Counted from the first letter of the stretch, positions 38,352-52,350 are shown. The stretch is DNA of 64,000 nucleotides from Vigna angularis (GCF_016808095.1 NC_068976.1:13425001-13489000), one strand, 5' to 3'. Numbers and translations are program-made. The notes: generated by a model not told the origin, from the sequence alone.

Positions 38352-41300
38352 TCATAACAAGCCAGCCTCAAAGAGATTTCTCCGCCTCAAAGTCTCATCA
38401 ACAAGCTTGAAAGTCTTCTTCACAACCTTCTGATCAAGGGCAGTGGTCCGGTAGATCTTGAACACACGATCTACACGATCAGGAGCAGTGTTCTGGAAAT
38501 ATGATTCCTCAAATTTTTTCTTTACAAACCTGAAAACAAAGTGTATCCAAAGTCAACTAGTTGTTTCGGTCATGAAAAAGTAATCATCAAGTGCTTGGAA
38601 TTTCCTATTTCCCCTTTCATATTATGGTTCTGATGGAAACACAGCACGACCAAGATTGTTTTGGCTCATCATGCAGTACAAAGCAGTTACACAACAAAGT
38701 AAGAATGCTGAACTTGAATGCCAGAGATAAACTATTTTGGCATGTTTCTTTCAGCAACTTGCATTATTCTGTATGCCTTAGTATAAAGAAGCTGCTTACT
38801 CGTATGCATGCTCGATCTCTTGTTTCCCTGTTGAGACAGATTGGTAATCTTTGAACCATTCACATACACTAAGAGGGACCTGCACAATGCAAAACGTTAG
38901 AGATTGCAATGGTGATAACCTCTCCAGCAAGAATGTGCAATATATTCAGATGGTTCTTACTTTCAAGATCTTCTTCTCAAATATGTCAAACTTGTTTAAG
39001 AATAACATGAAGGATGTTTTCTGCGTACAAAAGAGAAGGACATCTTTATTTGCTAAGATAGGTAGAAATGTCAACTCATGAAATGTAAAATATAAAGGAA
39101 CCAGAAAAAGAAAAGGTTGACATAAGAAATTTCTTAGTAATTGTAGTAGAAAGTTAAAGGTAAAAAAAAGGAAACCTCAAAACATGGTTGCTTCAGGACC
39201 CACTCAAAAAGTTCCTTAGTCTCCATCATTCTGTTTCTGTTTTCATCCTCAAAAAGTGTTTGATCATACCTGAAGGCAAGTTTGATGTCAATACCTTTTA
39301 AGTTTATAATTCCTCTTGCCAGAAATATTGGAAGAATGCAAGAACTTTTGTTAGTCCTAGCACCAACTATTTTATGAACGGCGTGTTTTTATTAGAAACT
39401 AAAGCAAACATACATAGCAGGAGTACAATTTGTGGATTCATTCATTTAATTGAAATGTGTGAATGATAATCAAACAACTACTGAAGAAGTGACAAAGTAA
39501 TACCAAATAGTATGTAATCATATATGCAGAAATCTTGTGTTTTTGGAAGTTGACAATGTAAAATTAAAATTTAAAATTAAGAGACAGAAGGAACAACATA
39601 CTCGCTAATTGCAGCACAGAATATTACAGCTGAAACTCCTTCAAACAAATGGATCCACTTTCTCCTCTCATTTCTCTGGCCACCAACATCAAAGAGTCTA
39701 TAGACTTCACCGCTTTTCTTATTTTCCCCAACAGGGCTATCAAAATGGCAAAGATATATTAACTAATGTTATTGAGTAATTTTACACTGTACGGCATATT
39801 ATGTTAAGGAAATATAAAAAAGTGACTGAATATCAAGTACATATGTCAGTCACCAAGCACACTAAGACAAGCATAACAAAGATCATTTGAAAAACAAAAA
39901 CAAAAGATACAATGCAACCAGATTTTGATCATTTTTAATCATTTAGATGATATGAGAAGGTGGATATGGATATCATGTTGTCTGGACAAGAACAGAAAAT
40001 AACATACAACCATGAGCTAGCCAATTATAGCAAAATGTAAGAACAATGCACTAACTGTCAAAAGAACTATAGGTTTAGGATAACAAAAGAAAGGAGAATT
40101 AGGCAGCTCAAAGTATAGATTGAAAATTGATGGCTTATATAATTTTAAGTATTACTTGAGGGCCATCATTCTAACAATGTCCAAGTAATAATAGTATTCA
40201 GCAAATGCTGAACTCTTATGTAGTTTTTTATGTCCTCTTTGGAGAATATTGTGAAACTTACATGGAAAGAGTGCAAAAATAAAAAGTCATTTACCACTAA
40301 GTGGGATAAGTTACGTTGATCAAACTTTGCAATTGTGTTGAACAAGTAGGTACAAAAGTCATTTAGATCTAAGTCTGTCTTAATGGTTTCACTAAAACCT
40401 TTTATTGGTTTTCTTCTACCTCTACATATTATCCCCGCCATTTGATAAATTCTTCTTACATTGCTTCTATTTGTCTTCTTCTCACAAGACCAAATCATCA
40501 TATAGAAGATTCTATCATTTTATCCTTAATAGGTGCTACCATACTTTCCCTGATGCATTTGTTATCCGAATCTTGATTTGTGTTTAAATATAGAGAAATT
40601 ATATTGCTACAAATTAATGCAGGCGATATATCTTCATTCTTCGTCAAAAAGCACCACCAAGTATAGTAAGAAGTATCAAGCCAAACAGCATGTTTACCTG
40701 AACTGGATCTCTACAACCCCAGTGGTACGCACTCTAGCATACAAAACATCCTCCTGCAGTTGTAAAAGAGTGCGAAATTACAATAAAAATTATGAATGTA
40801 CAAAATTTTGGTGAACTTCTTCTGAGATAGATCCTCTATTTTTTGCAGAATAGTATGGCGACTATATACCAACAAGAAGCAAAGTAGAACATAAGTTATT
40901 TAAGTACAAAATTAAGTTAAGGAAACAAGGCCGGTCAGAACAGGACTACATACCACTAGTTGTTTTTCAGATCAAGAATGACACCATATTACTTGATCTT
41001 TTACAAATTTGAAGCAAATCTTCTTTTTTTCAAACCCATTTTAAACAAATTTTTATCAGTAATAAAATAGATGCATATGTAAGTCGGACCTCTTAAATCT
41101 AACTCCAATAAAGTAAGAAGAGAAATAAAAATAATTTGGGCCTTCAAACCCAAAACATCTAGAAAATAAAAACTACTAAACCAACCAAGAAATAGATCAG
41201 ATCTGTAATGTACCAAGGGCAGATAAAAATAAAATTATGAATTAGATTTAAAATCTATGTAAAAGTATGATAGACTTTGGCTACCTTTGTTGGAACATAA

Positions 41301-43810
41301 TTTGCATCAGACAACCTTTGCAAATTTTCCATGAAATAATCAGTACAATCTGGAATTTGAAGCTCACTACCACGGGCATATGTTTCCTACAGAAAGTAAA
41401 ATATGTGATCCATAAAATAATTAGATTATGCCAAAAAAACAACTATATAGCAAGAATTAAGTAAAAGAAACCAAAGTATGACATCTAGCAACCTGAATTG
41501 CAGGATCCTTCCACAGATTTTCAATTTCCTGTGCAAGTTCCTTGGTGAGATATGGGTAATCAAGCCTTCCTCCAATATCTGATAACTTTTCCCCAATTTC
41601 CTGACAGAAAAATTAAGAAAGATTCATTTGGATTTAGACAAAAATCCTGTCACAGATCACTATCCAAAAGATGAAGCTGTTGGATGAAGACTGGTGAATG
41701 GTTTTATATTACTAACATGCCTCTTCATGCAATACCCATTTGGGCTTGAAGTATGGATGATGCACAGGTCCATCTACCTTGTGCCAAAATTTCAGCCTTT
41801 TATCAAAAGAATGGAGATGACTAAGATAAAACTCTAAACTTGTAGACACTTTGATATCTCAATTATTCCATAAACTTTAGTTATGGCCTAAAGACCTATG
41901 AATTGCTTTATATTATACTTCTAATAAATAATTTGCTTAATTGAACTTTTGGTTCCCCAAATATCGGAATTGTGCAACTTTGAGCTCCCAAATTCCAATT
42001 GCACAAGTTGGGGGTCCTTGCAGAGCCATACTTATGTCAATTTTTCCTCTCTCAAACATTCATCTGATTTTACTATTATATTGGACAATGTCATGGTAGT
42101 TGACATGTTACCTAACAGTGGCTTAATTGCACATTTGATTGCTAATGATTGTGGCTCCAAAGGTTCTAAGAGTGTAATTAAGTCATGTAAAATGTTGACC
42201 ATGTTAGCTGACACATCATCGACATGTCCTCATCTAGTGCTACATTAGCAAAATATATTAAATACTTAATTGAAAACTGATGGAGGAACTAAATTTACAC
42301 AGTTGCAATACTTTGAAGACCACATCCTAAAATTCTTGGCCATATCGTAGTAGAGGATCATAGAGATGGTGGCAGTAAACTACCTTATTTTCATCGGATA
42401 AAACATACTTGGAAAAATCAGTATCATTCTGGGAAAATTCCTTTGATCCATCATGCAATAACTGTATAAACACATCAAGTACATATTAAGGAAAACAATA
42501 TACTCAACTACCTCCAGTAAAACTCAATTCACATAAAAACTTTTTCAAACTATAAGCAGTGGACACTGCAAACTCTGTATTTTAAAGAGAAAAATAATTA
42601 ACACACCCTTTCAAGTATTGCGTACTTTTATTGTCTGATACACATTAGCATGGATGACTGGTAAGTAGCTTTTTAGTTCTGCCTCGTCAAAGCCAGTTTG
42701 AAACAAAAGTTTTATCTGCATAGTACAGGCAAACAAATAAATATCAACAATCAAGCAAGTATGTACGAAGCTAAAACAAGGACAGCAATGCTTTTTCTTA
42801 CCTGCTTAAATATTGTGGACTTCCCTGACTCTCCAGCTCCTAAAGAACAGAAAATTCAACACATATAAATAAGTCTAGAAGAAAAATAAGAAAAGCAACT
42901 AAGGAAGAAATTAAGCACTTATTGCATACATCATACATGATTCAATTAAATGAATGGGAAGGTGATAGACCACTAAACTAACAGAAGAAATCATCCAAGA
43001 TATCCTGTTTAATGAGTTATTCCAAATCTTAAAGGTCTGATCCATGATCATGAGTATACAAATTATCAAATAGTTTCCAGAACAATAGAAACTAAAACAC
43101 TTTTTGCAACAAATTTTATCAAAAAGAATGAGTGCTGGAAGGATTGAATTACAACTTGGTCATAGAAGCTCTAAATTATAGTATCATGTCAATCACCAAC
43201 TACCCCAAAAGCTTGAGATATTAGATGAAGGCTCGCATGATTTTATATCTCAAAAGCATATTGAATTATGAATTCTGTAAAGCTTAATCAGAAGATAGAC
43301 AACCTTCATTTTTTTAATAGTAGAAGACCTTAAACTACAGAGTTTTCAGGTTTTTTCATATCTCGGAGACAAATAAATGGTAACATATGTAACAGTGAAT
43401 GACACGTCTGGGACCAAGTGTTTTTTGTAGCACTCCAATCACCAGCAGATACTAGGTACAAAAAATATTTGTAATTCCTTCAAATATGGTAGCATCATCA
43501 ACACTTATACAATACTTGATTCCAAGTGTGTCTAAGCATACATGCAAAAGATATATAAGAAAACTGACTGAATAAATTGTACCAAGTAGTAGAAGTTTCT
43601 GAATGTGCTTTTCAGCCTTTGTTTCCAATTCTATTCTTCTTTCAATCTCTGCAGTCTGCAAATTCACACAAATTTATCAAATTAAAAGCTATGTAACACT
43701 TTAAGATTAAGACCTTAAAAAACATGTACTTTTTTACTATTATTGACCTGTGCGTTTTCTTCAGCATCAGCATCATTATAACGCCGGTTTCTGCTACAGA
43801 GTAAGCCCAT
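38352..43810 (-). CDS. GPA1: Heterotrimeric G protein alpha subunit GPA1
   Basis: The membrane-associated GTPase of the plant G protein complex, working with Gbeta-gamma and RGS proteins. Thirteen coding exons on the minus strand: 43810-43748, 43655-43583, 42839-42802, 42715-42626, 42461-42384, 41600-41493, 41386-41285, 40753-40698, 39736-39602, 39269-39176, 39020-38961, 38879-38800, 38529-38352. All phases join to give 384 aa, the usual length. Visible signatures: N-terminal MGLLCS (Gly2 for myristoylation, Cys5 for palmitoylation), P-loop GAGESGKS at 46-53, switch I RVRTTG around 191-196, switch [10 protein letters not shown] from 219 with catalytic Gln223, base-recognition NKFD at 288-291, and TALDQK at 355-360 in place of the animal TCAT motif, as in plant GPA1. 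The C-terminus is [11 protein letters not shown]. All key catalytic residues are present, so the gene looks functional. Confidence 0.97.
41933..42330. mobile_element. Possible inverted-repeat element in a GPA1 intron
   Basis: The left part (GGTTCCCCAAATATCGGAAT, then TGTGCAACTTTGAGCTCCC) resembles the reverse complement of the right part (GGTCTTCAAAGTATTGCAAC, then TGTGTAAATTTAGTTCCTCC). This gives imperfect arms of about 60 bases around a non-coding centre. It lies in the intron between exons 42461-42384 and 41600-41493. No target duplication confirmed. Confidence 0.4.
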
Positions 43811-43815
43811 ATTTT

Positions 43816-44940
43816 CTGTTACACAAGACAGCATAGAAGACGACTAGTCAAGCTCCACCAGAAATCACTGAGTTTCAACGTCCGTCTCTAATGAGTACAT
43901 GCATTAACCGGCTTGATTTCACCTAACAAAAAAACTAGATAGTGTCAGCAGCCAAAACAAGACAACCAGAAACCATCATCCCTGCAACGGAAGATCTTAA
44001 GTCACTTCGTAAGTTGGTATTCCACTCAGCATAATAAGACAGCTGAATGAAGTAAAACAGACTCAAGCACAGCTTGACTGCAGGTTGACTAAAACCTATA
44101 TGTGCCAAAATATTTGCCACGTTATATTTGAAGTTGAGAATATTATGAATAAGTTATTTTCCCAAAAGGCCAAATTGCCATTTTGAATGGACAATAGGAA
44201 ATTCTCCACTTTTCACAATTGGGAACAATTTAGTAATCAAGCAGGAATGAAGTACGAGAGACACAAAGGTCCAAGGTAAACAGCAATGTACCAAGAATTT
44301 CACCATACATCCCACAAATCAGATAATCTTACAAGTACCCCCCATGTTGAGGACAGGGTTATGAAGATAACTAAGATACCTAGGACTGACAGAATTTTAC
44401 ATGAACCATTGTTTTACTGTGCCTTAAGACTGTTCCTTTTGGGTTTAGCAAAATAATCAAGTCATAAATCTCTGATGTGCTAACGCCCTCCCCTCCCCAA
44501 TTCATAGACACAAGAAGAAAGCAATCAATTCATTTGGGCATACACTCATTTTTCCTTTCTTGCTTCTATTAACGTTATCATTGGTCAGCTAGGCAGTGAC
44601 ATACCTACAAAAAGAAACAAATCAATTTCTTCCAACTTAGCAAGAAAATTCAGCACCTCAAATGCTACCATTAGCATGCAAAGTCCAATCAACCCATCAA
44701 ACTTAAACAAAACAAAAGAAAAATACATTCCAAAATGATACACAAACCAAATGCAAGATCAACACAACAACAACAACAAAAAAGAAACAAACCCACATCT
44801 CGATCTGAATACGCAAGTGCAGAATCAATTACAGAAATCTCCTCGGCCAAAAGAAAATCCAGTTCATCTCAATTTAACAGGAAAAGGAACGATCTTTAGA
44901 GAGAGATTGGGAATACAACAGAGAAAAACAAGAGGGTTAC
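43816..44940 (-). other. Probable 5' UTR intron of GPA1
   Basis: On the gene's strand, CAG/GTAACC at 44941/44940 is a good donor and TGTAACAG at 43816 is an acceptor just five bases upstream of the ATG. The gap is about 1.1 kb with no coding frame. The upstream leader exon would start near 45060-45540, in a CT-rich region. Predicted from splice consensus only. Confidence 0.45.
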
Positions 44941-45549
44941 CTGAAAACAAGTAAAGGGTTTCTCTTTCTTTAACTTTTACTTTTTCCTTTTTCTCTTTGG
45001 CAGAGTTGTGAAAGTGCAGGCTGAGATATGCCGCTAGATTTGGATGATGCGTTGGTGGAGTTGAGAGATTGAAGCTAAAAGGCAACAACTTCAGTTGGTT
45101 TGTTCATTGCACATAGTGTAGAAACCAGAAGATACATGACTCTAGTATATAAAAACAAAACAACCACACCAACAATAAAGAAAAACTAGTTTTTGTTTAG
45201 TTTAAGGTAATAAAAACAATAATAGTAGTGATAATAATAAAATAGTGGAATATAATATAGTATTAGTACTTGGGGTGTGTGGGTAATAATGGGTACAGAA
45301 AAGAAGAAGTACTAGTGTGTCATAGAGAGACAGGGATGAATATGATATGAAAAAAAGGTGAAGCGAAGAAGACGAAGAAGAAGGGAAGGAAACATAGAGA
45401 TTAAAGAAAAAAGAGCGCCGAAAGCTGCTAAGGTTTCTTCCTCTTCTTTGGGTTCAGTTCGGTCAAAGACAGAAACAGCGAGGCCAGAACGACTACAACA
45501 CTTTTCTATGTGTCTTCTTGGGAAAATACACTATCCCCACTGTGCATAG

Positions 45550-46844
45550 TTATAACCTTCACCGTATAAACTAGTAACATGTTTTAAGAATTTTTATACA
45601 ATAAATAAATAAATATATATAATTACAAATGTTTTTCAAATATGTTTCTTCTTTTTTTATTATTTTGATATAAGATAGGTCAAGAGAAGTCTTTGAGTAT
45701 GTTAAAAAAACTGTTAACATAATTTAAAGAGTTAAATATATTTATTGAAATTTATTTCTGTTTTAAATTTTTATATTATTTGGTTCAATTTTTTTAAAAA
45801 AATTAATGGTTTTTTTTTAGATAATTATGTTAGATATTTATTTACTTGGTAAAAAAATTGAAGTTGACATTTAAATAATATAAATGATTCAAAAGTTAAT
45901 CAGAAATGCTTTTTTAGTATGTAACAAAAATTAATGTAATTGAATTATGAGAATTATGTTGATTTATTTTTTAAAGTTTAAGAAATTGTATTAAAATTTG
46001 GATCGAATTATAATTTTAGAAATAAATACATATTTAACTTTATTTTAAAACATTAAAATTAATATTCATTAATGTATTTGAAAAGTTTAGAAGAAATGAG
46101 GTAAAAAAAAGCAATAAATTTTTTAATCAATCAATAAGGATGGATGATGAATAGAGATAAAATTATAGTATAAATAGAAATGTTTTTTTTAAACATAATT
46201 AATTAACTTGGTATACGTAGTTATGTTATTTATATCAAAAACAAGAAAATACACTTTTGGTGAAGAAGTTCTCAAATTAATGTAAATGTTATAAATGAAA
46301 ATAATTTGATATAGATAAATTTTCCTACATGATGTTCGATGAAATGTGATAAAGAAATAAAAGAGAATGTTTAGACAAGTATAATAATTAAACAAAATCT
46401 TGAAGTTAAGTTTATAAAATAAATGTGAAAGGAAAAGATTAGATTGCACTTTATAACCAAAGCTTATTGGAAAGGAAATTCAAAGTGAAAGGTCAATTGT
46501 CTTTGTTTTTTGAACTTTCCTTTTTCTTCATTTTCAATATTTTCTTTACATGCTCGTTGAACCGACCATGTTTCTTTCTAAATTATTTGATGCCAACTTA
46601 TTATTAAATCATTATTTCTGTCAAAGTTTGACTATTTTTTGTCGCAAAAATTCCATTCCCTTACTAACATGGTACGCTAGTGCGGCAAAATTGAAATTTA
46701 TTAAGTTTTTTATTTGGCAATAAATTTATTAAGTTTGTTTCTATATTACATATAATGAAATACTATTATGAGTTTATTCTTCAGTTTCAAGTAAAACATG
46801 TGATAATTAACAATACCGAATAAGTCACAGAGTAATAAGAAATG
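45550..46844. other. AT-rich intergenic DNA upstream of GPA1
   Basis: Very AT-rich. Short minus-strand open frames are not supported by any recognisable motif. The GPA1 promoter probably lies at its left edge, near 45550. Confidence 0.5.
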
Positions 46845-46849
46845 GTAAC

Positions 46850-49069
46850 TGTCAGGACCATTAAATTCAGCAGAGGGTGGAAGCCAGGTGTAGGTGTAAG
46901 GATTTAGAAATTCAGAAAGTGGAAGACAGGTGTGTGTAGCTGAGTGGCCGATCGATTTTTTACGGTAGTATATAAGTAAAATTTTCAAAACTTCGAGCCA
47001 CTTTCTGCATGCACCTCTTCTCTCCAAACTTTCTGAGTTTTTCTCCTCCTTCTCTCTAGAACTTCACACGTTCTCTTCATTTGATCAACAATCAGGTGGT
47101 GCTTGAGTTTTCTTGATGTCAAAAGCTTTCTTTCGAACCGATCAAGTGGTTGTTTGAACTGGTTTCTAAGATTTTTGGTGGTGAGCAAGTTTCTGCATTG
47201 AGAACTTTCTATCTAGTTAAGAGGTAAGGGAAGCTAGTTAATTTAATTATGATTTACTATGTATGAATATGTTGTTTGATGATCATGCATGTGTGTAAAA
47301 GTTAATGAATTGGTATTCGCCATTGTTGGACGTGTGCATATGTGGATAATTTGATGTTGGCTTGATCTCTGTGTATTGTCGAGACCTGTGAACTGGTTTA
47401 GAAGTTCTATAGAGTTATGCAGAAAGTCGAGCGCTCGTTGTTGAACGCTCGGTCATGTCAGTTAATTGGGCTTAGCGGTAATCGATTTCGTAGTGATATT
47501 CTGTCTTAGTGTTGTTCGGTTAATATTGACGTTCAGTTTTAATTGTACTTGTTTTTTACCTTAGTAGTCTTCGAGTTGGTATTATCATTCGTTCTTAGTC
47601 GTACTAAGTTTATCGTTCATTATTAGTAGTATTATGTATTAGCGTTCGGTTTGGTAGTAATCGATGGATTATAACATTCGGTTATACACTAGTATTCGGT
47701 AGTCATAGCGATCGGCCCACTCGATCATATGATGGTTTTCCGCTCGACTATGTTCAAGTACTTGGTCATTAACTGGGTTTGGTCTTTTTAGTCTTACTCG
47801 TTCATGACCGTTCGGCCTTAGGTGTGTGGATGGTTTCTTGTTAAGCGTTCGGTCTTGTACTAGCAGTTATGCTAATGTTAGCGCTCGGTCTTGTACTAGC
47901 AGTTATGCTAGTGTTAGCGATCGGTCATGTACTAGCAGTTATGCTAGTGTTAGCGCTCGGTCTTATACTGACAGTAATGCTATTGTTAGCGCTCGGTCTT
48001 GTACTAGCGCTCGTTCTTGGTAGTGCTCGGTCCCGACTAGCGCTCGTTCTTGGTAGTGCTCGGTCTCGTACTAACGCTCGTTCGGTCGTACTCAGGAGAT
48101 TGTGTTGTTGTCGTTCGATTTTCTTCTATGAATGATTATTTGGACTTTAAATGCTAATTTTATTGTTTGGCTCTGATTGCTTGAGATAGTTGTATTGATC
48201 TATTGTGTATGTGAAATTTTATTGATATTCTAATAAGGCATATGTTTCAAGTAATATGGAAGAGAATTCCAAGGAGGAATGTCTTAGTGAAAAGTGTATT
48301 GAAGTGGTAAAGTATGAATATGGACAGTGAAATTCACGGAGTTCATCCTGATATTCTGATGATTACCAATTCTCAAGTAGAGATGGGTAATGCATTGTGT
48401 GAGAATGGCAGGAGGTCCTAGCCCATAGGTTCTTGGATGAGTTATAACGGACTAACCTTGGGTGGCAGCTAATGGTTTTCCAGTTACTACACCACCCGAG
48501 TGTATGAACGGCCTCAAGCTACATATTCATACAATTTGGATGGTCAAGTCAAGTGTTCGGTTTATACATGAAGTATAGTGTTCAGTTTGTATATGCTTAC
48601 TGTATTTGTTTTGGTATGTGCTAGTGTTCGGTTCTGCATTGGTTGTACTTGTATGAAATGTATGTATGTTTGCACAATTAAATTACATTAGCTTACCCTT
48701 ATTTCATGTTTTGTCCATGTCCCCGTTCGGTTTTTTTTCTCTATGATCACCCTTTTTGGGTGTGAGGAGAGGGGAAGGAGTATACGTTGGGAGTTTGACG
48801 ACGAGAATCCTGCTGTTTAGATTATGACCGTTCGGTCATATTACTGTTTATAGTTTTTGGTTGAACCGTTCAATAGTATCTTAATCTTGTATTACCCGAT
48901 CAGTTAGGTGTATAGTTTTGGAATGGTGTAGAACTGCTGTAAAACTTTAAATTTTATGGTTATTTTAGGATAACTGTAATCTTATTATAATATTTATAAT
49001 TGTGCTACAATATTATTATATGATAACTCCTTTATATGGTTTTATGCTATATATTTTTGGGATGTTAAA
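46850..49069 (+). mobile_element. Solo LTR of an LTR retrotransposon
   Basis: 2,220 bp starting TGTCAGGACC and ending GGGATGTTAAA (probably a mutated ...TTACA end). It is flanked by the perfect 5-bp duplication GTAAC at 46845-46849 and 49070-49074, the usual length for LTR retrotransposons. No gag or pol follows on either side, so it appears to be a solo LTR left by unequal recombination. The interior is non-coding and carries many CGCTCGGTC/GTTCGG motifs and a 36-bp tandem repeat. Superfamily not proven; Ty3/gypsy is the more likely guess for an LTR of this size. Confidence 0.82.
47845..47988. repeat. 36-bp x4 minisatellite inside the solo LTR
   Basis: Four consecutive 36-base units start at 47845, 47881, 47917 and 47953, each beginning GCG(T/C/A)TCGGTC and ending GCTA(A/G/T)TGTTA. 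A run of partial units of the GCGCTCGTTCTTGGTAGT type follows to about 48085. The plus-strand open frames here (Ser/Arg/Thr or Leu/Val-rich) are translations of the repeat. Confidence 0.9.
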
Positions 49070-49074
49070 GTAAC

Positions 49075-50560
49075 TAGTGCATGTTTAATAAGTTTTGGAT
49101 AAATACGTGTATGTTTAGATACATTTTTAATAAATAATTTTTGATAAAAAAGAGAAGAAAAATATAAAATAGTTTCTTATGGTAAAATTAATTTAGAAAA
49201 TAAAATATAAGAAATTTATATTATAAAAAAAATTTACAAATTAAATTTGTCCATAAATTATTTTTGGAAACAATTATTTTATTTTTTTCTTAGTTTTTAA
49301 AAAATATTTATACAAAAATTTATCCAATATGTATAAATATATAAAATATTTATGGAAACAAATAATATATTTATTTGCTTAGTATTTTAATATATATAGA
49401 GAGTCCCCACTCAAACAAAAAACTTTAACTGACCTTTCGACATAAACTTTTAATTTAGAGTGTTATTAAATAAAAATAAATATTTTTTACAATGAATTTA
49501 TAATTTTCAGGAATCAAATATATTATATTTGAATTGTTTTAATTTCAAAATGTTTAATTTTTAAAATTAATTAATTCTTTTAAAATATTTAGATGAGATA
49601 TTTTAAGTTTATCGAATTTAACTTGTTATGTTTTTATAAGGTACTGTTATCAAATAATTCTTGCAACGTAAATTGAAATATAATTTTTACAAACATGATC
49701 AAAATTAATTACTATAAATTCATGTAAAAATATACTATTAACATCCATAAAAAAATGTTTCATTGCTATTGGTAAAAAAAAATAAAAAAAGCTTTACGGT
49801 TGACATATCACAATAATATTAATTAGATTCTTTTTTCTTTTATCAATATGATAAAAAAATCTTAACTTACATTCTATAAAAGGAAAAATAGCTTCATTGT
49901 GTTAAAGAAATTATATATTTTTTTGTTAATTTTGTTTAAAATGTCATCGACTTTTTTATAATTTTTATTCAATTTGATCATTTTCTATAATGGCGTCTAA
50001 ATCATTAAAGACATTGTATCTATGTGAGTTATGAGTAAATGAGTGTAATTTTTTCACATACGTGACAACTTAAACAAAGAATGTAGATAGGTGGTATTTC
50101 AAAGTGATTTTTGTGGTGAAAGGCATTTGACTTTGTTGTTAAAGGGGAGGTGCAAAAGCTAGATCACATTCGCGTTCAATTTAGCTTGCTTGTTCGTTGA
50201 AATTGGATATGGAGGAGCCTAGGTCAGGTATGTGTTCTTAATCTGAGAATGCATTTGTGTATTGGGGTATTAAGGTTCGTTGAATTGAATTTTGTTTGTT
50301 TTGAAATTTCGTGTGGTTTTGATTTGGAGAAGTGTGTAAAATGTTATTTTTGGTGTGAGTGTGTATGGGTTTGGTGTTTAAAATGTTGTAATTTTTCTGT
50401 AGTGGTCCCATGTCAATTTTCAGTGTTGGGATTCGTATCCCAGCTTTTAACTTTAAGCTTTTTTAGTGGTCTTTTGTCGGTTTCCATTTGCAAGGTTTGA
50501 TTTGGGATGTGTGACGACAGATTTGAAGTTGTGGTTCACCATGTTGGTTCACCATGTTAG
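49075..50560. other. AT-rich intergenic DNA
   Basis: Mostly AT-rich without features. At 50209-50228 the words ATGGAGGAGCCTAGGTCAG precede a GTATGT donor-like site, which could be a short first exon, but no downstream exon was found, so no gene is called. Confidence 0.4.
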
Positions 50561-50599
50561 TAAAGGAGGTTCCATTTAAATATATTGGTGGGAAAGTTA

Positions 50600-52350
50600 C
50601 TCATTGGAACGCTGGCCCCGACAAATGAGTTATTTCAAAGTCTCCAGTGACGACACCAAAATTTGTTGGTTGCAAAACCAATGACAAGTGCTTCGGTCGC
50701 AGCGTAACAAGTGATAAATATCGTTATCTCCCAAGGGACTTGTGCAACACTTAAAAACTCTTGCATTCTAACTCAATTAGACCACAAAGTTTTCAAAAAC
50801 ACAAGAAACTCTTTTTGGTATTTTCATCAAATAGTTGGTGTGCAAGGAAATGTAACATATTATTTACAAATTGTTGAGGCTAAAGTTCATCCACTTCAGT
50901 CTCACATTCACAAACATCTCAATTTCATAATCAAGTCAAAATCAACTCACAAACATACTCAAATCTTATCCCTATAAACTTTGAGCCTATGATAACTCAT
51001 CAAGTTCCAATTCCTTGAATCATCAACAAGCAACCATGCATTAAGTTCAAGAGTCTTAAGATTACTAATGAGTCATATTTTATCTCTAGATACAAGTTTC
51101 ATCAAGTATTCAATTTCAGTTTTAAGTTCAGGTTATATTTTTCAATACATCAAGAGTCATAAATCAAGTCATGGGTGATCAAGCCACAACAAGAATTAAG
51201 CATAAAAATCAAATACTAACTTTGAAATGGAAAATCATATGCATTAACATCACAAAATACATAAGATTCAGTTTATTACATCTAATACCAATAAATAAGA
51301 ATAGTCCTCCATGGTGGAGGGTTTTACAAATTGAAGAGATAAGGAAAAAATTGAAACCAAAGAGAGATGCACGCCCTTTCCCAAGGTTCTTGGCAGTTGC
51401 TTCATGTTCTAATTGCGCCTCCCCTTTGCATCTACACCTCCAATTTGTGACCCATATTCCTCCTTAACCTCAAAAAGGGGGAAAACCACCATGGATGAAG
51501 GAGGAAACCTAAGCAAGAGAGGGAAAGCTTCCCAGGACTCCAAACAACCTCCAAAAGCATTTCTCAAGCACCCTATGTGATTTTATTTGTGTGAGAATGA
51601 GGAATTACGAAAACCCCAACGAAAACATGACTAAATATCACTTTCATGTATCAAAGTTGACAGACTCGCCCAACGACTTCATTCTCGCCCATTAAGGCCT
51701 AAAAACTAATGTTCTCTACTTCTAACTTGTTGGGTGGGCCATTTTTGCACCTAGCGACTCTAATATTGTAGGTTTAGGCTGTCAAACTCACCTAACAAGC
51801 AACTAGCTCGCCTAACGACTCAACTTGGCGCCCAATTGGGCGAGCCATTTTTGCACCTAGCGACTTTAATATTATAGGTTTAGGCTGTCAAACTCACCTA
51901 ACAAGCATCTAGCTCACCTAACGACTCAACTTGGCGCCCAATGGTGATTTTTTGGTTGTACGGGGGTGGTCCATGGAAAAATAACCCTACAAGAGAGTCT
52001 TTTCTTCATGTTTGCAGTCTTGGGTGCGATTCTAAAGCCCCTGAAGTGACTATTTGTCTAAAAATCATTCTTTTTTGTCCAATCATGCTTTTTTGAGTTT
52101 CAATTTGTTTTCATCCACTAGAAATGCTACCTATTTCCATATCTCACACTATTAGGGGTAAAACAAACATATATTAACTAAAACACAAAAACATAAAAAC
52201 ACACTAAACTTGGGACAAAATAAAATAAAAGTTATGAAGGAGTTGATTTATTCATAAAAGTATACACTTAAAAACTCGTAAAATCATCGGTTATTCACAA
52301 AAAAACATACAAATTGAGAAAAAGAACATAAATCATCTTACTCTTTTGCA
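50600..52350. mobile_element. Retroelement-like segment, family unresolved
   Basis: Begins with GACGACACCAAAATTTGTTG-type sequence near 50651 and a 'TTATCTCCCAAGGGACTTGTG' type block near 50723, reminiscent of the leader region seen next to LTRs of some legume Ty3/gypsy elements. It also contains a tandem 106-bp duplication at 51741-51945. No pol coding is visible, and LTR ends and target duplication were not located, so this is a tentative call. Confidence 0.4.
51741..51945. repeat. 106-bp tandem duplication
   Basis: Two adjacent copies start ATTTTTGCACCTAGCGACT at 51741 and 51847 and run through GTAGGTTTAGGCTGTCAAAC-like and CTAACGACTCAACTTGGCGC blocks, with only a few substitutions. Confidence 0.88.

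Noticed and set aside
47845..47988. Possible CRISPR-like array
   Set aside because: Units are directly adjacent with no spacers, and the DNA is eukaryotic.
47826..48135. Two overlapping plus-strand frames with regular Ser/Leu repeats
   Set aside because: They lie inside the solo LTR and reflect the 36-bp tandem repeat.
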